Counted from the stretch's first letter, positions 9,060-17,487 are shown. The stretch: 64,000 nucleotides of DNA from Bacteroidales bacterium (GCA_015060905.1 SUXQ01000001.1:221256-285255), one strand, 5' to 3'. Numbers and translations: made by a program. Notes: a model not told the origin generated them from the letters alone.

Positions 9060-10237
9060 TTTCTTATATATTTCTTTCCATTCTTAATAAAGATTCCACG
9101 TCGGCCCTCCGTCCATGGGCGTCCTAAAAGGTCATAGCTGCCGAATGGCGCAAATGTTTGCTCAGCCCGAACAGTTTTTATACTTGTTTGCAATTTCTGT
9201 TTGAAGTCTTCACGCGAGAGGACATAGTCGTTGGAGAAGGCCTCTGTCCACCATGCTGCATTGCAGTTGCTGTGGTCGGTACTTTGGAAGTCATTGCTAT
9301 TAGGATTGTTGGTTCGTCCGTAGTCGTACCACGGCATGAAAAAGAGCCATTTAGCTCCTGCTCTCCATTGAGCGCTGATTTTAGGAACATTGCCGCACTC
9401 GGTGAGTGCCACCAGCTTGTCGGGAGAGGAATCCTTAAGAAATTTATAACAGGTGCGATAAATATTCGAAGCACTGTTGTTGTTATAAACATCAATGCTG
9501 ACAATATCTACATACTCGTCGCCCGGATACCACTTGTAGCCTTCACTGTAAGGCTTGTTCCATGCCGCTGCCTGCGTCCACACCCAAATAAGGTTGTTGA
9601 GTCCGGCTTCTTGAAAACGCTGATACATTACGCGCCACAATTCATTGCACGCCTCAGCATCGCGCCCCCACCAGAACCATTGGCCGCCTGCCTCATGCAG
9701 CGGACGCCACAACACAGGAATCTTGCGCTGTTTGAGCAGTTTCAGGTATGAGATAATCGTGTCGATGTCCTTCATCATCAACTTATATTCGTCGGACTCA
9801 GGTTCAAATATCTTTCGGACGTCAAAAGTTGTCCTGTCATCTTCATTACCCCAATAGAAAGAATACTCCCCATTCTTGTTTGCAGGTACGTTCCAGTGCC
9901 ACATGATGGCCACAACACCTCCCTGGCGATGCCAGTTATAGACCTCTGTGACGTTAGTGTAGTCAATCCACTCGCCTTTCTTTGAGAAAGGATGGTGGAT
10001 GTAGTCGAAACAATTCAGTGCCGGCCATTTGCCCGTGTGCTGATGCACCCACTTTGCCTCATTGATATTCCAGTTGACGTTGGCCATCGTGCCGGAGAGC
10101 GTCTTCACGCCTTCAATGTCTTTCAGACACTGCAGTAACGCCTCTGCCTCTGCCGATAGCTGGCTGGAATCCTGTGCTGAAATGCCACCCACAAAGAACA
10201 GCATCAGCAGTATAAGCATAAATCTTTGGTATCTCAT
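9056..10237 (-). CDS. GH26 endo-beta-1,4-mannanase or mannobiohydrolase, secreted
   Basis: This 393-residue protein has a signal peptide ending in GGISA-Q. The GH26 catalytic barrel covers about residues 30-350, with WRPLHEAGGQWFWWG (acid/base Glu182) and VALTECGN (nucleophile Glu280), plus the Trp-rich subsite motifs WHWNVP and YPGDEYVD. The C-terminal 30 residues (SYDLLGRPW...GIFIKNGKKYIRK) look like the end of a Bacteroidota C-terminal sorting domain. GH26 enzymes of this operon type release mannobiose from beta-1,4-mannan, which feeds the epimerase-phosphorylase route. It follows the GH26-CE7 gene by 13 nt and overlaps the GH59-GH26 start by 4 nt. Endo versus exo action cannot be told from the sequence. 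Confidence 0.92.
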   Translation of the reverse strand: MRYQRFMLILLMLFFVGGISAQDSSQLSAEAEALLQCLKDIEGVKTLSGTMANVNWNINEAKWVHQHTGKWPALNCFDYIHHPFSKKGEWIDYTNVTEVYNWHRQGGVVAIMWHWNVPANKNGEYSFYWGNEDDRTTFDVRKIFEPESDEYKLMMKDIDTIISYLKLLKQRKIPVLWRPLHEAGGQWFWWGRDAEACNELWRVMYQRFQEAGLNNLIWVWTQAAAWNKPYSEGYKWYPGDEYVDIVSIDVYNNNSASNIYRTCYKFLKDSSPDKLVALTECGNVPKISAQWRAGAKWLFFMPWYDYGRTNNPNSNDFQSTDHSNCNAAWWTEAFSNDYVLSREDFKQKLQTSIKTVRAEQTFAPFGSYDLLGRPWTEGRRGIFIKNGKKYIRK

Positions 10238-10250
10238 AGTTCGATGATGT

Positions 10251-12524
10251 TTATTTCAGATAATCATTGATGAACGCTTCACGGGGACGAAGGTAGTGCT
10301 CTTCCCATTGGGGACGGAGGATTCCCGAGGGCCAAGCATGGGTACGGTAGGGCACGCAGTTGATAGTCTTCTTGCCCTTTGCGTTGTTGAGAGATGACCA
10401 TACGGCCGAAGGTGGGCAAGTGGTATCAATAAGGCCTATCTCGCAGTAGATTTCTGCCTGCGAATGCCGAATGAGTTGTGCACCATCGAAATAAGGCAGC
10501 GTAGCATCGAGCTGTGCCATGGTGAGGTTAGGGTGGTTCTCGATAGGCTGGGGCCACCCGCTGCGGCGTCCCTTGCGCGCACCGCCCAGATCCTGCATTG
10601 CAGGCACGTTGAGCACCACACAGCTAACGCGCGAGTCGAGTCCAGCCGCCGCCACAGCCTGTCCGCCACCCTGGCTTTCACCAATAACCAGAATGCGGCG
10701 GCCGTCCCATTCGGGCTGATGTGTCATATATTCTATGGCACGCAATAGGCGCAAGTACATACCGCGGAAGTAATAGGTCTCTCGGTCGGCAGCATTGTGT
10801 TCATAGTAATTGTGTAAGAGCCCATCTTCGAGCATTTTATAATAATCGTCCGACTGGCCGTTCATCATCCCATGTGCGTTGATGTCAAGGCTGAGAGCGC
10901 CATTGCCTAAAGCTGCATTGTGTACACACTCCCATTCTGAACAGCGACACCAATTGCCGCTGACGCCTGCAGCACGACAAAGAATGATGATAGGCAGGGA
11001 TTTCTTTTTTGCGTTGACAGGTTTAGCCACATATGCTCGTACAGGTGCAGGGCCGAGGCAGTTGATTTCCAAATCCTGACAGGTGTATTTGCCCTTATAC
11101 TGCTCCGGCACATCCAATGTCATCGTCTTTACCTGCATGGGCAATGCCTTGAGTTGTTTTTTTAAGTTGTTCCAATAGGACATTAAATCTGCGGGTTCTT
11201 CGTAGCCAGAACGAAAGCCTTCGGGGTCCACCACATAGCCGATTGCTTCGGGCTTGCCTGTGCGTTCCTGCACCTGCACGCTGACGGCGCAAGTGCTGTC
11301 CAGTGCCTGCTCCAGAACGATAAATTCTGCTGTATCAGGCAGCAAGCGGAACTCGCGGCATACCTTATTATTATATGACACACGCACGAGGATGGAGTCC
11401 ATAGGCACGGGATCTGCGTGGCAGGTAACTACAGCCAGCTCACCTTTCTCGTAGATTCCGCTTTCCTTGTTGATGCCGAGGCGGTAGGTTCCTGCGCGAT
11501 TGACCTCATCTCGGGTCAGTATTAGTCTCTCGTTGAGGAATTGTCGCCAGAAGGCATCATCGTTTTGCTGGCTGAAGACGAAGGGGGTAGTCCATGGTGC
11601 CACAAAGAGCCAACGGGCATTGTCCTTCTCCATTGCCTCGGCACTTGGAACGCAATCGCATTCCGACAAAGCGAGCATCTTTGAGGGATATTTGTTGCGC
11701 AAGAGATCGAACTGCTGCTTGAACGAACCATGTTGCGAGGGCGCATGGTACTGGTCGCGTGCCACGATATCAACATATTCGTCACCAGGATACCAGTCGT
11801 CATCATCCAGTTCCGATGTCCAGATATAGATAAGGTTATGTACACCATGTTCCATCAGATAACGTTGGGTGTAAAGGTAAAGCTGTTTGAAAGCCTCAGG
11901 CCCATCGTTACCCCACCAGAACCAGGCCTTGCCGCCTCGGTTGATATTGCCTGCTGCTTCATGGAAGGGTCGCCAAAGGATGGGTATTCCCTGTCTCTGG
12001 TAATGAAGAAAGTAGCTGACGATGGTGTCCAGGTTTTCATTGATGATGCGGTGTTCAGGAGTGCCGGCCTGAACAGCTCTACGTGGTGAGAAGAGCGTAC
12101 CAGGACGACCTTGGGAACCCGTGGGGGAGTAGAAGGCAAAGCCCTCCTTAGCTGACAGGTCGGCAGCTATGGGTACACTCCAGTGCCAGATAAATCCCAC
12201 GATACCACCAGCATCGTGCCAAGCCTTGGCCGTAGGCCCCATATAATTGAGGTTACGCTGGCGAAAGTGTTGGAAGTCGAAGATATTGATGGCGGGATAC
12301 TTGCCTGTACGCTCATAGATGCCATCAGCATCCATTGTGTTATAGTCCCATCGTGCCTGACAGCCCGAGAGTACCTGCTTGCCCCACACTTTATCACGCA
12401 AATAACGATAAAGTTGCCGCGTTGGCCCTGTAGCCTCGCTGTCAACGGGTAACTTGGGGATCTGGTCTTGTGCGATACAGGAGAACGCAACAAAAAGAAA
12501 GAGAGGAAGGATGAGGCGCTTCAT
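10251..12524 (-). CDS. GH26 beta-mannanase fused to CE7-like acetyl esterase, secreted
   Basis: This is a 757-residue protein. I place the start at ATG 12524, because it opens with a signal peptide (MKRLILPLFLFVAFSCIAQ) and lies one base after the CE1 stop. The frame stays open upstream inside the CE1 gene, but that extension has no meaning. Residues about 25-340 are GH26, with RPFHEA (acid/base Glu189) and LALSECD (nucleophile Glu288). Residues about 345-425 form a linker beta domain. Residues about 435-757 form an alpha/beta-hydrolase of the CE7/AXE1 type, with GESQGG (Ser617), GLIDTTCPP (Asp700) and YRTHAWP (His729) as the triad. A mannanase joined to a deacetylase fits acetylated glucomannan or galactoglucomannan. 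The CE7 assignment rests on motif spacing and is slightly less sure than GH26. Confidence 0.88.
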   Translation of the reverse strand: MKRLILPLFLFVAFSCIAQDQIPKLPVDSEATGPTRQLYRYLRDKVWGKQVLSGCQARWDYNTMDADGIYERTGKYPAINIFDFQHFRQRNLNYMGPTAKAWHDAGGIVGFIWHWSVPIAADLSAKEGFAFYSPTGSQGRPGTLFSPRRAVQAGTPEHRIINENLDTIVSYFLHYQRQGIPILWRPFHEAAGNINRGGKAWFWWGNDGPEAFKQLYLYTQRYLMEHGVHNLIYIWTSELDDDDWYPGDEYVDIVARDQYHAPSQHGSFKQQFDLLRNKYPSKMLALSECDCVPSAEAMEKDNARWLFVAPWTTPFVFSQQNDDAFWRQFLNERLILTRDEVNRAGTYRLGINKESGIYEKGELAVVTCHADPVPMDSILVRVSYNNKVCREFRLLPDTAEFIVLEQALDSTCAVSVQVQERTGKPEAIGYVVDPEGFRSGYEEPADLMSYWNNLKKQLKALPMQVKTMTLDVPEQYKGKYTCQDLEINCLGPAPVRAYVAKPVNAKKKSLPIIILCRAAGVSGNWCRCSEWECVHNAALGNGALSLDINAHGMMNGQSDDYYKMLEDGLLHNYYEHNAADRETYYFRGMYLRLLRAIEYMTHQPEWDGRRILVIGESQGGGQAVAAAGLDSRVSCVVLNVPAMQDLGGARKGRRSGWPQPIENHPNLTMAQLDATLPYFDGAQLIRHSQAEIYCEIGLIDTTCPPSAVWSSLNNAKGKKTINCVPYRTHAWPSGILRPQWEEHYLRPREAFINDYLK

Positions 12525-12525
12525 G

Positions 12526-13602
12526 TCATTTAAACAGTCTAGGTGCAAAGTCATGTAGGTCGTAGTGCCATACGTGCCAGCTGTGACCACCAGGTGTGTC
12601 GCTGTATTCGTATTTGATGCCAGCCTCATCGAAGCATTTAAGCATCTGCTGGCAGTTCTCGTAGGCAATGTCGCTTTTCCCTCCCATGGTAAAACGGAGA
12701 ATTTTGGCTGTCTTGTTGAGTGTGGAAGCAATTTCGCAGAGCCTTTGCGTTTTGGCTTGGCGGTCGGCATCGTTTGAACGGAACCAACCGGAACTCATCA
12801 CGTTAATGTAGCCAAAGAGGTCGGGATGCGCCATGAAGCAATTAAGAGTCTCAAGTCCTCCCATAGAGAGTCCGGCCAAAGCGGTGTTTTTGGAGCCTGT
12901 TTTTATGCGATACTGCTCGGCTACACGTGGCATAATATCTACTACAAGTTCGTCAACAAACTTCTCTGTATCCATCCCGCCATGAGGCATTACCACAATC
13001 ATCGGGGCTATCTTGCCCTCTGCATAGAGATTGTCAAGAATGTTGTCAGCACAACCCACAGAGGTCCAAGAAGCATCATTATCGCCACCGCCATGAATGA
13101 GGTAAAGAACGGGCAGTGACTTCTTAGCCGCTTTTCCTGCAGGCATCCATACATGCATACTGCGAGTGGTGCCGGTGGTGGAGGATTTATATGATAATTG
13201 TGACACGGGACCATGAGGTACGTCGCGCTGTGCCCAAAAGATGTCCTCGCCGTTCGTAATCATGGCTACAGGTGTAATTTCAGAATATAATCGGTAGCGG
13301 GGATCAATGACCCGTACGCCATCCACAACAAAATGATAGCGGTAAGCATCTGTAGCCACGTGTGGAACTACTGCTGTCCAAATGCCGTCGGCATCCTTGG
13401 TGAACAGAGCATTGAGTCCTGAGAAGTCGCCGCCAAGTGTTACTTTCTCAGCCTTGGGAGCATAGATGCGGAAGGTGGTAGAACCGTCAGCGTTGGTAAC
13501 AATGGATGTAAGCGTGTCGGCAGGCGTAACATTTCTGCGCCATTGTGCATTTACCATAAGTGTGGCTGTCACAAAAAGGAGTAGGAGAATCTGTCTTTTC
13601 AT
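12526..13602 (-). CDS. CE1-type esterase with N-terminal CBM48-like domain, secreted
   Basis: This 358-residue protein starts at ATG 13602, chosen because the signal peptide MKRQILLLLFVTATLMVNAQ begins there. A longer frame from 13641 adds 13 residues without a plausible signal. Residues about 25-125 form an early-set/CBM48-like beta-sandwich (TTFRIYAPKAEKVTLGGDF). Residues about 140-358 are the esterase D/CE1 alpha/beta-hydrolase, with LIHGGGDND, GLSMGGLETL (nucleophile Ser) and GGHSWHVWH (His). Relatives are feruloyl or acetyl esterases on plant hemicellulose. In this operon, removal of acetyl groups from mannan is the most likely role. The gene ends 1 nt before the GH26-CE7 start. Confidence 0.87.
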   Translation of the reverse strand: MKRQILLLLFVTATLMVNAQWRRNVTPADTLTSIVTNADGSTTFRIYAPKAEKVTLGGDFSGLNALFTKDADGIWTAVVPHVATDAYRYHFVVDGVRVIDPRYRLYSEITPVAMITNGEDIFWAQRDVPHGPVSQLSYKSSTTGTTRSMHVWMPAGKAAKKSLPVLYLIHGGGDNDASWTSVGCADNILDNLYAEGKIAPMIVVMPHGGMDTEKFVDELVVDIMPRVAEQYRIKTGSKNTALAGLSMGGLETLNCFMAHPDLFGYINVMSSGWFRSNDADRQAKTQRLCEIASTLNKTAKILRFTMGGKSDIAYENCQQMLKCFDEAGIKYEYSDTPGGHSWHVWHYDLHDFAPRLFK

Positions 13603-13638
13603 TGTCGTATATGTTTTAGTATTAATAAAAATACGCTG

Positions 13639-13646
13639 CAAAGATA
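13639..13646 (-). promoter_or_regulatory. Possible -7 element between the AraC gene and the CE1 gene
   Basis: The minus strand reads TATCTTTG, a perfect TAnnTTTG, 36 nt before the esterase start in a 99-nt gap that is the largest within the operon. No clear -33 box is seen. It may be an internal promoter under control of the AraC protein. Confidence 0.4.
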
Positions 13647-13701
13647 CGTGCTATTGTTGAGATTGACTGACTCTTTCTTAACCATTGATGGCACAGCCCT
13701 T

Positions 13702-14601
13702 CTATATGATGATTTTTTTCTTGTTGTAATTCTCGCGGAACTCTGTAGGGGTACATCCTTTATGTTTGCGGAACAGACGATTGAAATTAGAAAGCGTTTT
13801 GAAGCCGGAGTCATAACATATTTCAGCAGCCGTCATTGTGGTATCTATCAGCATTCGTGAAGCAAAGCCCAGGCGAATCTCGATGATATAGTCCGACAAC
13901 GTGCGGCCTGTACGCTGATGGAAGAAGCGGGAAAAGCCTACAGGTGTCATCCCTACCAACTCTGCAATCTGTTCAAGCCGCACTTCTTCGCGGAAATGAC
14001 TCGCTATGTACTGCTGTACTTTATTGACGCGACGGTTCTCACTGCTTGCCTTGATGCGTGCAAACGAGGAGCTGGACAGGGTGCGGCTGTCGTCGGCCAG
14101 CGACAGGTCGTAAAGCAGTTCAAGGAAGCTCAGCACCGCATGGAAGCCGTGCCCGTGACATGTCAATTCGTCCAATCTCCTATATATCCTCATAATGGTG
14201 AGCCCCGAAAAAGCGAGGCCCAGGCGGGCACGTTCCAGCATCTGACGGATGGAATGGAACTGACTCTTATTGAGCAGACTCTCGGGCAGTATGTCGGAGG
14301 TGAACTGTATGGTAATCTCTCTGATGTCCTTACTACGGCATTCCCCCTGTTCCCATACGTGTTCCAGATTGGGACTAGCAATGAGAACCAGATCATACTC
14401 CCCAATCGTCTCACAGTTATCCCCCACCGTTCGACGCACTCCCGCAGCGCCTGCGATGAAATTAAGCTCGAATTCGGGATGGTTGTGTATGGGGAAGTCG
14501 AACGATGACTTGTGGCGGTCGGCCAAGTAGAAGCAGTCGCTGTCGGACAGCGGTGTGATTTCTCTCATCACAGTTGCTGTAGTGGAGTCTTGTTGAGTCA
14601 T
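13702..14601 (-). CDS. AraC-family transcriptional regulator of the mannan operon
   Basis: This 299-residue protein has no membrane segment. The N-terminal cupin-like sensor (about 20-150) contains the HNHPEFELNFI motif typical of AraC sugar sensors. The C-terminal double helix-turn-helix (about 195-295) contains LEQIAELVGMTPVGFSRFF and AAEICYDSGFKTLSNFNRLF. It lies 22 nt after the epimerase gene and 99 nt before the first esterase gene, inside the operon. A role as activator responding to a manno-oligosaccharide is inferred from position. It is not a hybrid two-component system, which is the more common regulator of large Bacteroides glycan loci. Confidence 0.88.
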   Translation of the reverse strand: MTQQDSTTATVMREITPLSDSDCFYLADRHKSSFDFPIHNHPEFELNFIAGAAGVRRTVGDNCETIGEYDLVLIASPNLEHVWEQGECRSKDIREITIQFTSDILPESLLNKSQFHSIRQMLERARLGLAFSGLTIMRIYRRLDELTCHGHGFHAVLSFLELLYDLSLADDSRTLSSSSFARIKASSENRRVNKVQQYIASHFREEVRLEQIAELVGMTPVGFSRFFHQRTGRTLSDYIIEIRLGFASRMLIDTTMTAAEICYDSGFKTLSNFNRLFRKHKGCTPTEFRENYNKKKIII

Positions 14602-14623
14602 AACGATTATGTGTTTTTATGTA

Positions 14624-15880
14624 TCAGAGCATTGTTCCTATGCGCTCTATGAGTTCCAGGCACATGCGGCCATTGTGGTATGGGCATTTCCAGAAGCCGG
14701 CATGGTCATCGTCGAAGTTCACACTGCCATCCTCGTGAATGCTCCAGTACCATTCGCCATGCTCGTAGTCGATGAGTCGGTCCTTGATGTAGCGCCACAA
14801 TCGTAATGCCTTATCCAATGCCTTCTCATCGCCAAAATGCTGATAGAGATTGAAGAACCCCACGACGGCCTCTGCCTGCACCCACCAGTGTCGGTTGCGG
14901 TCGAAGTACGAGCCGTCGGGCTCTCCTTCATAAATCATGGAGCCGTCGGGCTGCAGCCCCTTCTCGCTCGCTAATGCCACCTCTCTTACCATAGGCTCTA
15001 CCTTATTTAATAATGCTTTGTCTCCAAGCACAAGCGTAGCCTCGTGCAAGAGCCATGAACATTCTATGTCGTGGCCGTAGCTTTCGGTTGTGCTGCGGCG
15101 CGTCCAATCCATATCGAAGAAGAGGTCGAGGTGATGTGTCTTGGGGTTAAGAATGTGATTGATGAAAAAGGAAACCAAACGCCCGACTGCCGCTGAGACC
15201 TTTCTGGCATGCTCGCTTTCCGGGTCAGTTTCTTGTAGCAGACGAAGCAAGTTGGTGTATGGTTCAATGATATGCAAATGCGTGTTCTGGCTCTTCGGAT
15301 AGTTCTCGTCCTTGGCGGAGAGACGCATGTCCGCGATGGGTTGCCAGTCGTGCGTATAGGCTTCGATATAGCCCCCGTAGTCGTCGTCCCAGGCGTGACG
15401 CTCAATGATGTCGAAGAGATGGACGGCCATCTGCAAAGCCTCCTCGTCACCTGTCGCTCGGACGTATTCCGAAAAGCCGTAAAGCATGAAGCCCTGAGCG
15501 TAAAACTGCTTCTTGGTGTCAAGCGGCTGTCCGTCTGCTGTGACGCTCCAAAACGTACCGCCATGCTCCCTGTCCATGAAATTTGCCAGGATATAATCCT
15601 TAGTCAACCGGGCCGCCTCAAGACAAGCATCGTCATGAAGCAGACGGTAGGCTGCACTGAAGGTCCAAAGCAAGCGGGCATAGAGGATGGCACCGCGTGG
15701 GGCATCCTCTTCTATCAGGCCTTTTCCCGTCATCCGCCCATACCAGCCGCCCCGTTTTGTGTCAAGCATATTGCTGAGCCAAAACGGCAGGATGTTTTGT
15801 GTAAGACATTCGTGAACTTCACGGCATAGAGTGCGCAATAATATCTCATTTGAAAGAAAAAGGTGTCTCTTTGCAGGCAT
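14624..15880 (-). CDS. Mannobiose 2-epimerase (AGE/cellobiose 2-epimerase family)
   Basis: This 418-residue cytoplasmic protein has the (alpha/alpha)6-barrel signatures of the N-acylglucosamine/cellobiose 2-epimerase family. They include TESYGHDIECSWLL with predicted catalytic His270, HWWVQAEAVVGF, and KCPYHNGRMC with His402; these match the catalytic histidines of cellobiose 2-epimerase. It converts Man-beta-1,4-Man to Man-beta-1,4-Glc for the GH130 enzyme. It is the first gene of the operon. The start follows an AT-rich region, and no other ATG in frame is plausible upstream. Mannobiose rather than cellobiose as substrate is inferred from the mannanase-rich operon. Confidence 0.92.
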   Translation of the reverse strand: MPAKRHLFLSNEILLRTLCREVHECLTQNILPFWLSNMLDTKRGGWYGRMTGKGLIEEDAPRGAILYARLLWTFSAAYRLLHDDACLEAARLTKDYILANFMDREHGGTFWSVTADGQPLDTKKQFYAQGFMLYGFSEYVRATGDEEALQMAVHLFDIIERHAWDDDYGGYIEAYTHDWQPIADMRLSAKDENYPKSQNTHLHIIEPYTNLLRLLQETDPESEHARKVSAAVGRLVSFFINHILNPKTHHLDLFFDMDWTRRSTTESYGHDIECSWLLHEATLVLGDKALLNKVEPMVREVALASEKGLQPDGSMIYEGEPDGSYFDRNRHWWVQAEAVVGFFNLYQHFGDEKALDKALRLWRYIKDRLIDYEHGEWYWSIHEDGSVNFDDDHAGFWKCPYHNGRMCLELIERIGTML

Positions 15881-16203
15881 AGTTATACGATTTTTTTATT
15901 TCACGTTACAAAAATATGAATAAAAGATGCAGAAAGAGCATTCCAAACATGAATAATTACATTATTTGCTCATCATTTGCTAAAAAAAGCTCATCTCTGT
16001 TACTAACATACACAATACGAGGCGGCTTTTCTTTGAAAAGGAATAGTGTAATTTATAATTTTCAAAAGTTGTGTTTTTGACTTTCTAATGTTTTAATATT
16101 TTTATTGTCCTAAAAATAGTTAAAAACGTTAAATTTTTGTCATTTTTATCCTCCATAGAATCCGTGCTGTCACTTTTCTACCGTTTCAATCAAAACAAGC
16201 TGA
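15881..16203. other. AT-rich intergenic region upstream of the mannan operon
   Basis: About 320 nt hold no gene. On the minus strand, TATTTTTG at 15916-15909 fits the TAnnTTTG -7 element and would give a leader of about 25 nt for the epimerase gene. A well-placed -33 box is not clear. Several A and T runs are present, but no hairpin or repeat stands out. The BspA-like gene remnant on the plus strand begins at its end without a visible start or signal peptide. Confidence 0.5.
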
Positions 16204-16533
16204 CTAACAACAAGTTGCAAATACGCTGAATGCAGAGGCCTTACAAGTGTAAATATTCCCAACAGTGTTACTTTGTTGGGTGATAATTGTTTTAATAGTT
16301 GCTCTTCGCTTGAGAATGCGGTAATAGGTGATGGTGTAAAGGAAATAAATAACTATACATTTAATAACTGCTTTTCGCTGACCGATGTAAAAATAGGAAA
16401 AAGTGTTACATCTGTGGGTGAATATGCTTTTAATAATTGCGCCAAACTACTTTCAATTAAAATTCCTCAAGCAACAAAGGCAATAAAAAATTATGCTTTC
16501 GATGGATGCAATGGACTAAAAAACTTATTGTAG
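16204..16533 (+). pseudogene. BspA-like LRR gene remnant, 5'-truncated and frameshifted
   Basis: The frame is open from 16204 and encodes LRR_5 repeats (GLTSVNIPNSVT, FNSCSSLENAVIGDGV, FNNCAKLLSIKIP). It has no ATG start and no signal peptide, since a stop lies at 16201. It ends at a stop at 16531-16533. The LRR protein continues in the next frame at 16506-17267. Adding one A to the A run at 16517-16522 would rejoin the parts as ...GLKKLIVEDRT. So this is a decayed or broken gene, unless the A run is a sequencing error or is used for slippage. Confidence 0.7.
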
Positions 16534-17267
16534 AAGATAGAACAACGGCTTTGGAATTAGGCTCAAACGGCTCGTCGCCACTTTTCGTGGATTGTTCGTT
16601 GGATTCTGTATATATTGGTGGTGAAATAAAATACAAGACTTCAAGTAGTTACGGCTATTCTCCATTCTATAGAAATACATCGCTTAGGAGTGTCGTAATA
16701 ACAAATGCAGAAACAACTATTTATGACAATGAATTTTATGGTTGCACTAATTTAAAGAATGTCTCATTAGGCGATGGTGTTTCTTCAATTGGCAAATGGG
16801 CTTTCAGTGGTTGCAATAATCTCGATTATTTTGCTTTTGGTGAAAATATGAAAAGTATCTGTGAAGAGGCTTTTAGCGATTGCAATAATTTGACAATGCT
16901 TATTAGTAATGCAAAAACACCTCCAGTTTGTGCTGCGCAGGCTTTGGATGATATAAATAAATGGAATTGTATTCTGTATGTGCCTTCCGAAAGCATGACA
17001 AGTTACCAATCTGCCAATCAATGGAAAGATTTCTTCTTTATCAGTGAAATTACAACAGGTATAGAGGATGTCGAATCAACTTATGAAATAAATGTGTCGG
17101 ATAATGGTGTTGTTTTAGAGGGATGTGAGGGTAAATCTGTTACCATATACACCACCGCCGGTGCAGTTGTAGAGAAAATCGACAGCTACGCAGGCGAGGA
17201 GATTACTCTCGACAAGGGTGTTTACATTGTTCGTGTAGGAAACAAGACAATGAAAATAAGGTTGTAA
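16506..17267 (+). CDS. BspA-like leucine-rich-repeat protein, 3' portion
   Basis: The 253 codons hold about four to five LRR_5 units (for example NTSLRSVVITNAETTIYDNEFYG and CTNLKNVSLGDGVSSIGKWAF without a break between them), then the C-terminal tail ending in GVYIVRVGNKTMKIRL. The ATG at 16506 is merely the first in this frame. The true N-terminus is the upstream remnant joined through the A-run frameshift, so as it stands the product lacks a signal peptide and is probably not functional. The last 442 nt repeat the gene end at the start of the window with a single difference. Codon use is AT-rich, unlike the mannan operon next door. Confidence 0.7.
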   Translation: MQWTKKLIVEDRTTALELGSNGSSPLFVDCSLDSVYIGGEIKYKTSSSYGYSPFYRNTSLRSVVITNAETTIYDNEFYGCTNLKNVSLGDGVSSIGKWAFSGCNNLDYFAFGENMKSICEEAFSDCNNLTMLISNAKTPPVCAAQALDDINKWNCILYVPSESMTSYQSANQWKDFFFISEITTGIEDVESTYEINVSDNGVVLEGCEGKSVTIYTTAGAVVEKIDSYAGEEITLDKGVYIVRVGNKTMKIRL

Positions 17268-17327
17268 GCCAACCTACATAGCCCCACAAATCCAGCCTAC
17301 CCTTTGCATGGGTAGGCTGGATTTTTT
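16826..17327 (+). repeat. Direct repeat, copy B (BspA-like 3' end plus terminator)
   Basis: This matches 1-504 with an offset of 16825 in the coding part. Together the copies frame a 16.8-kb segment that holds the small lipoprotein gene, the whole mannan operon and the truncated BspA-like gene. Confidence 0.9.
17288..17327 (+). terminator. Rho-independent terminator, copy B
   Basis: A perfect 15-bp stem (AAATCCAGCCTACCC and complement) has a 7-nt loop TTTGCAT (17303-17309) and a T run. The loop is the exact reverse complement of the loop in copy A. Confidence 0.88.
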
Positions 17328-17415
17328 CTCTCTGCCTTTGAGTTTTTTATATAGCTCGACCAAAATACAGCCATCGGCTATGCCATGTGGCACGATGTAA
17401 TAAAACGATTTATAG

Positions 17416-17447
17416 TTTGCCGTTGTCGGCAAAAACTACTATATTTG
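17416..17447 (+). promoter_or_regulatory. Promoter of the Fic gene
   Basis: TTTG at 17416-17419, a 20-nt spacer and TATATTTG at 17440-17447 match the Bacteroidota housekeeping sigma consensus (TTTG-N19/21-TAnnTTTG). The start codon lies 40 nt downstream. Confidence 0.75.
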
Positions 17448-17487
17448 CACAGAAAATCATTCTAAAACTTACCGATAGCCGCATAGT

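Noticed and set aside
12525-12770. N-terminal extension of the GH26-CE7 gene to 12770
   Set aside because: It would lie inside the CE1 gene and put 82 meaningless residues before a clear signal peptide.
1165-15880. SusC/SusD pair within the mannan operon
   Set aside because: None of the nine products has a TonB plug or a SusD-type fold. The only barrel protein in the window (41062-42717) is far away and has no plug.
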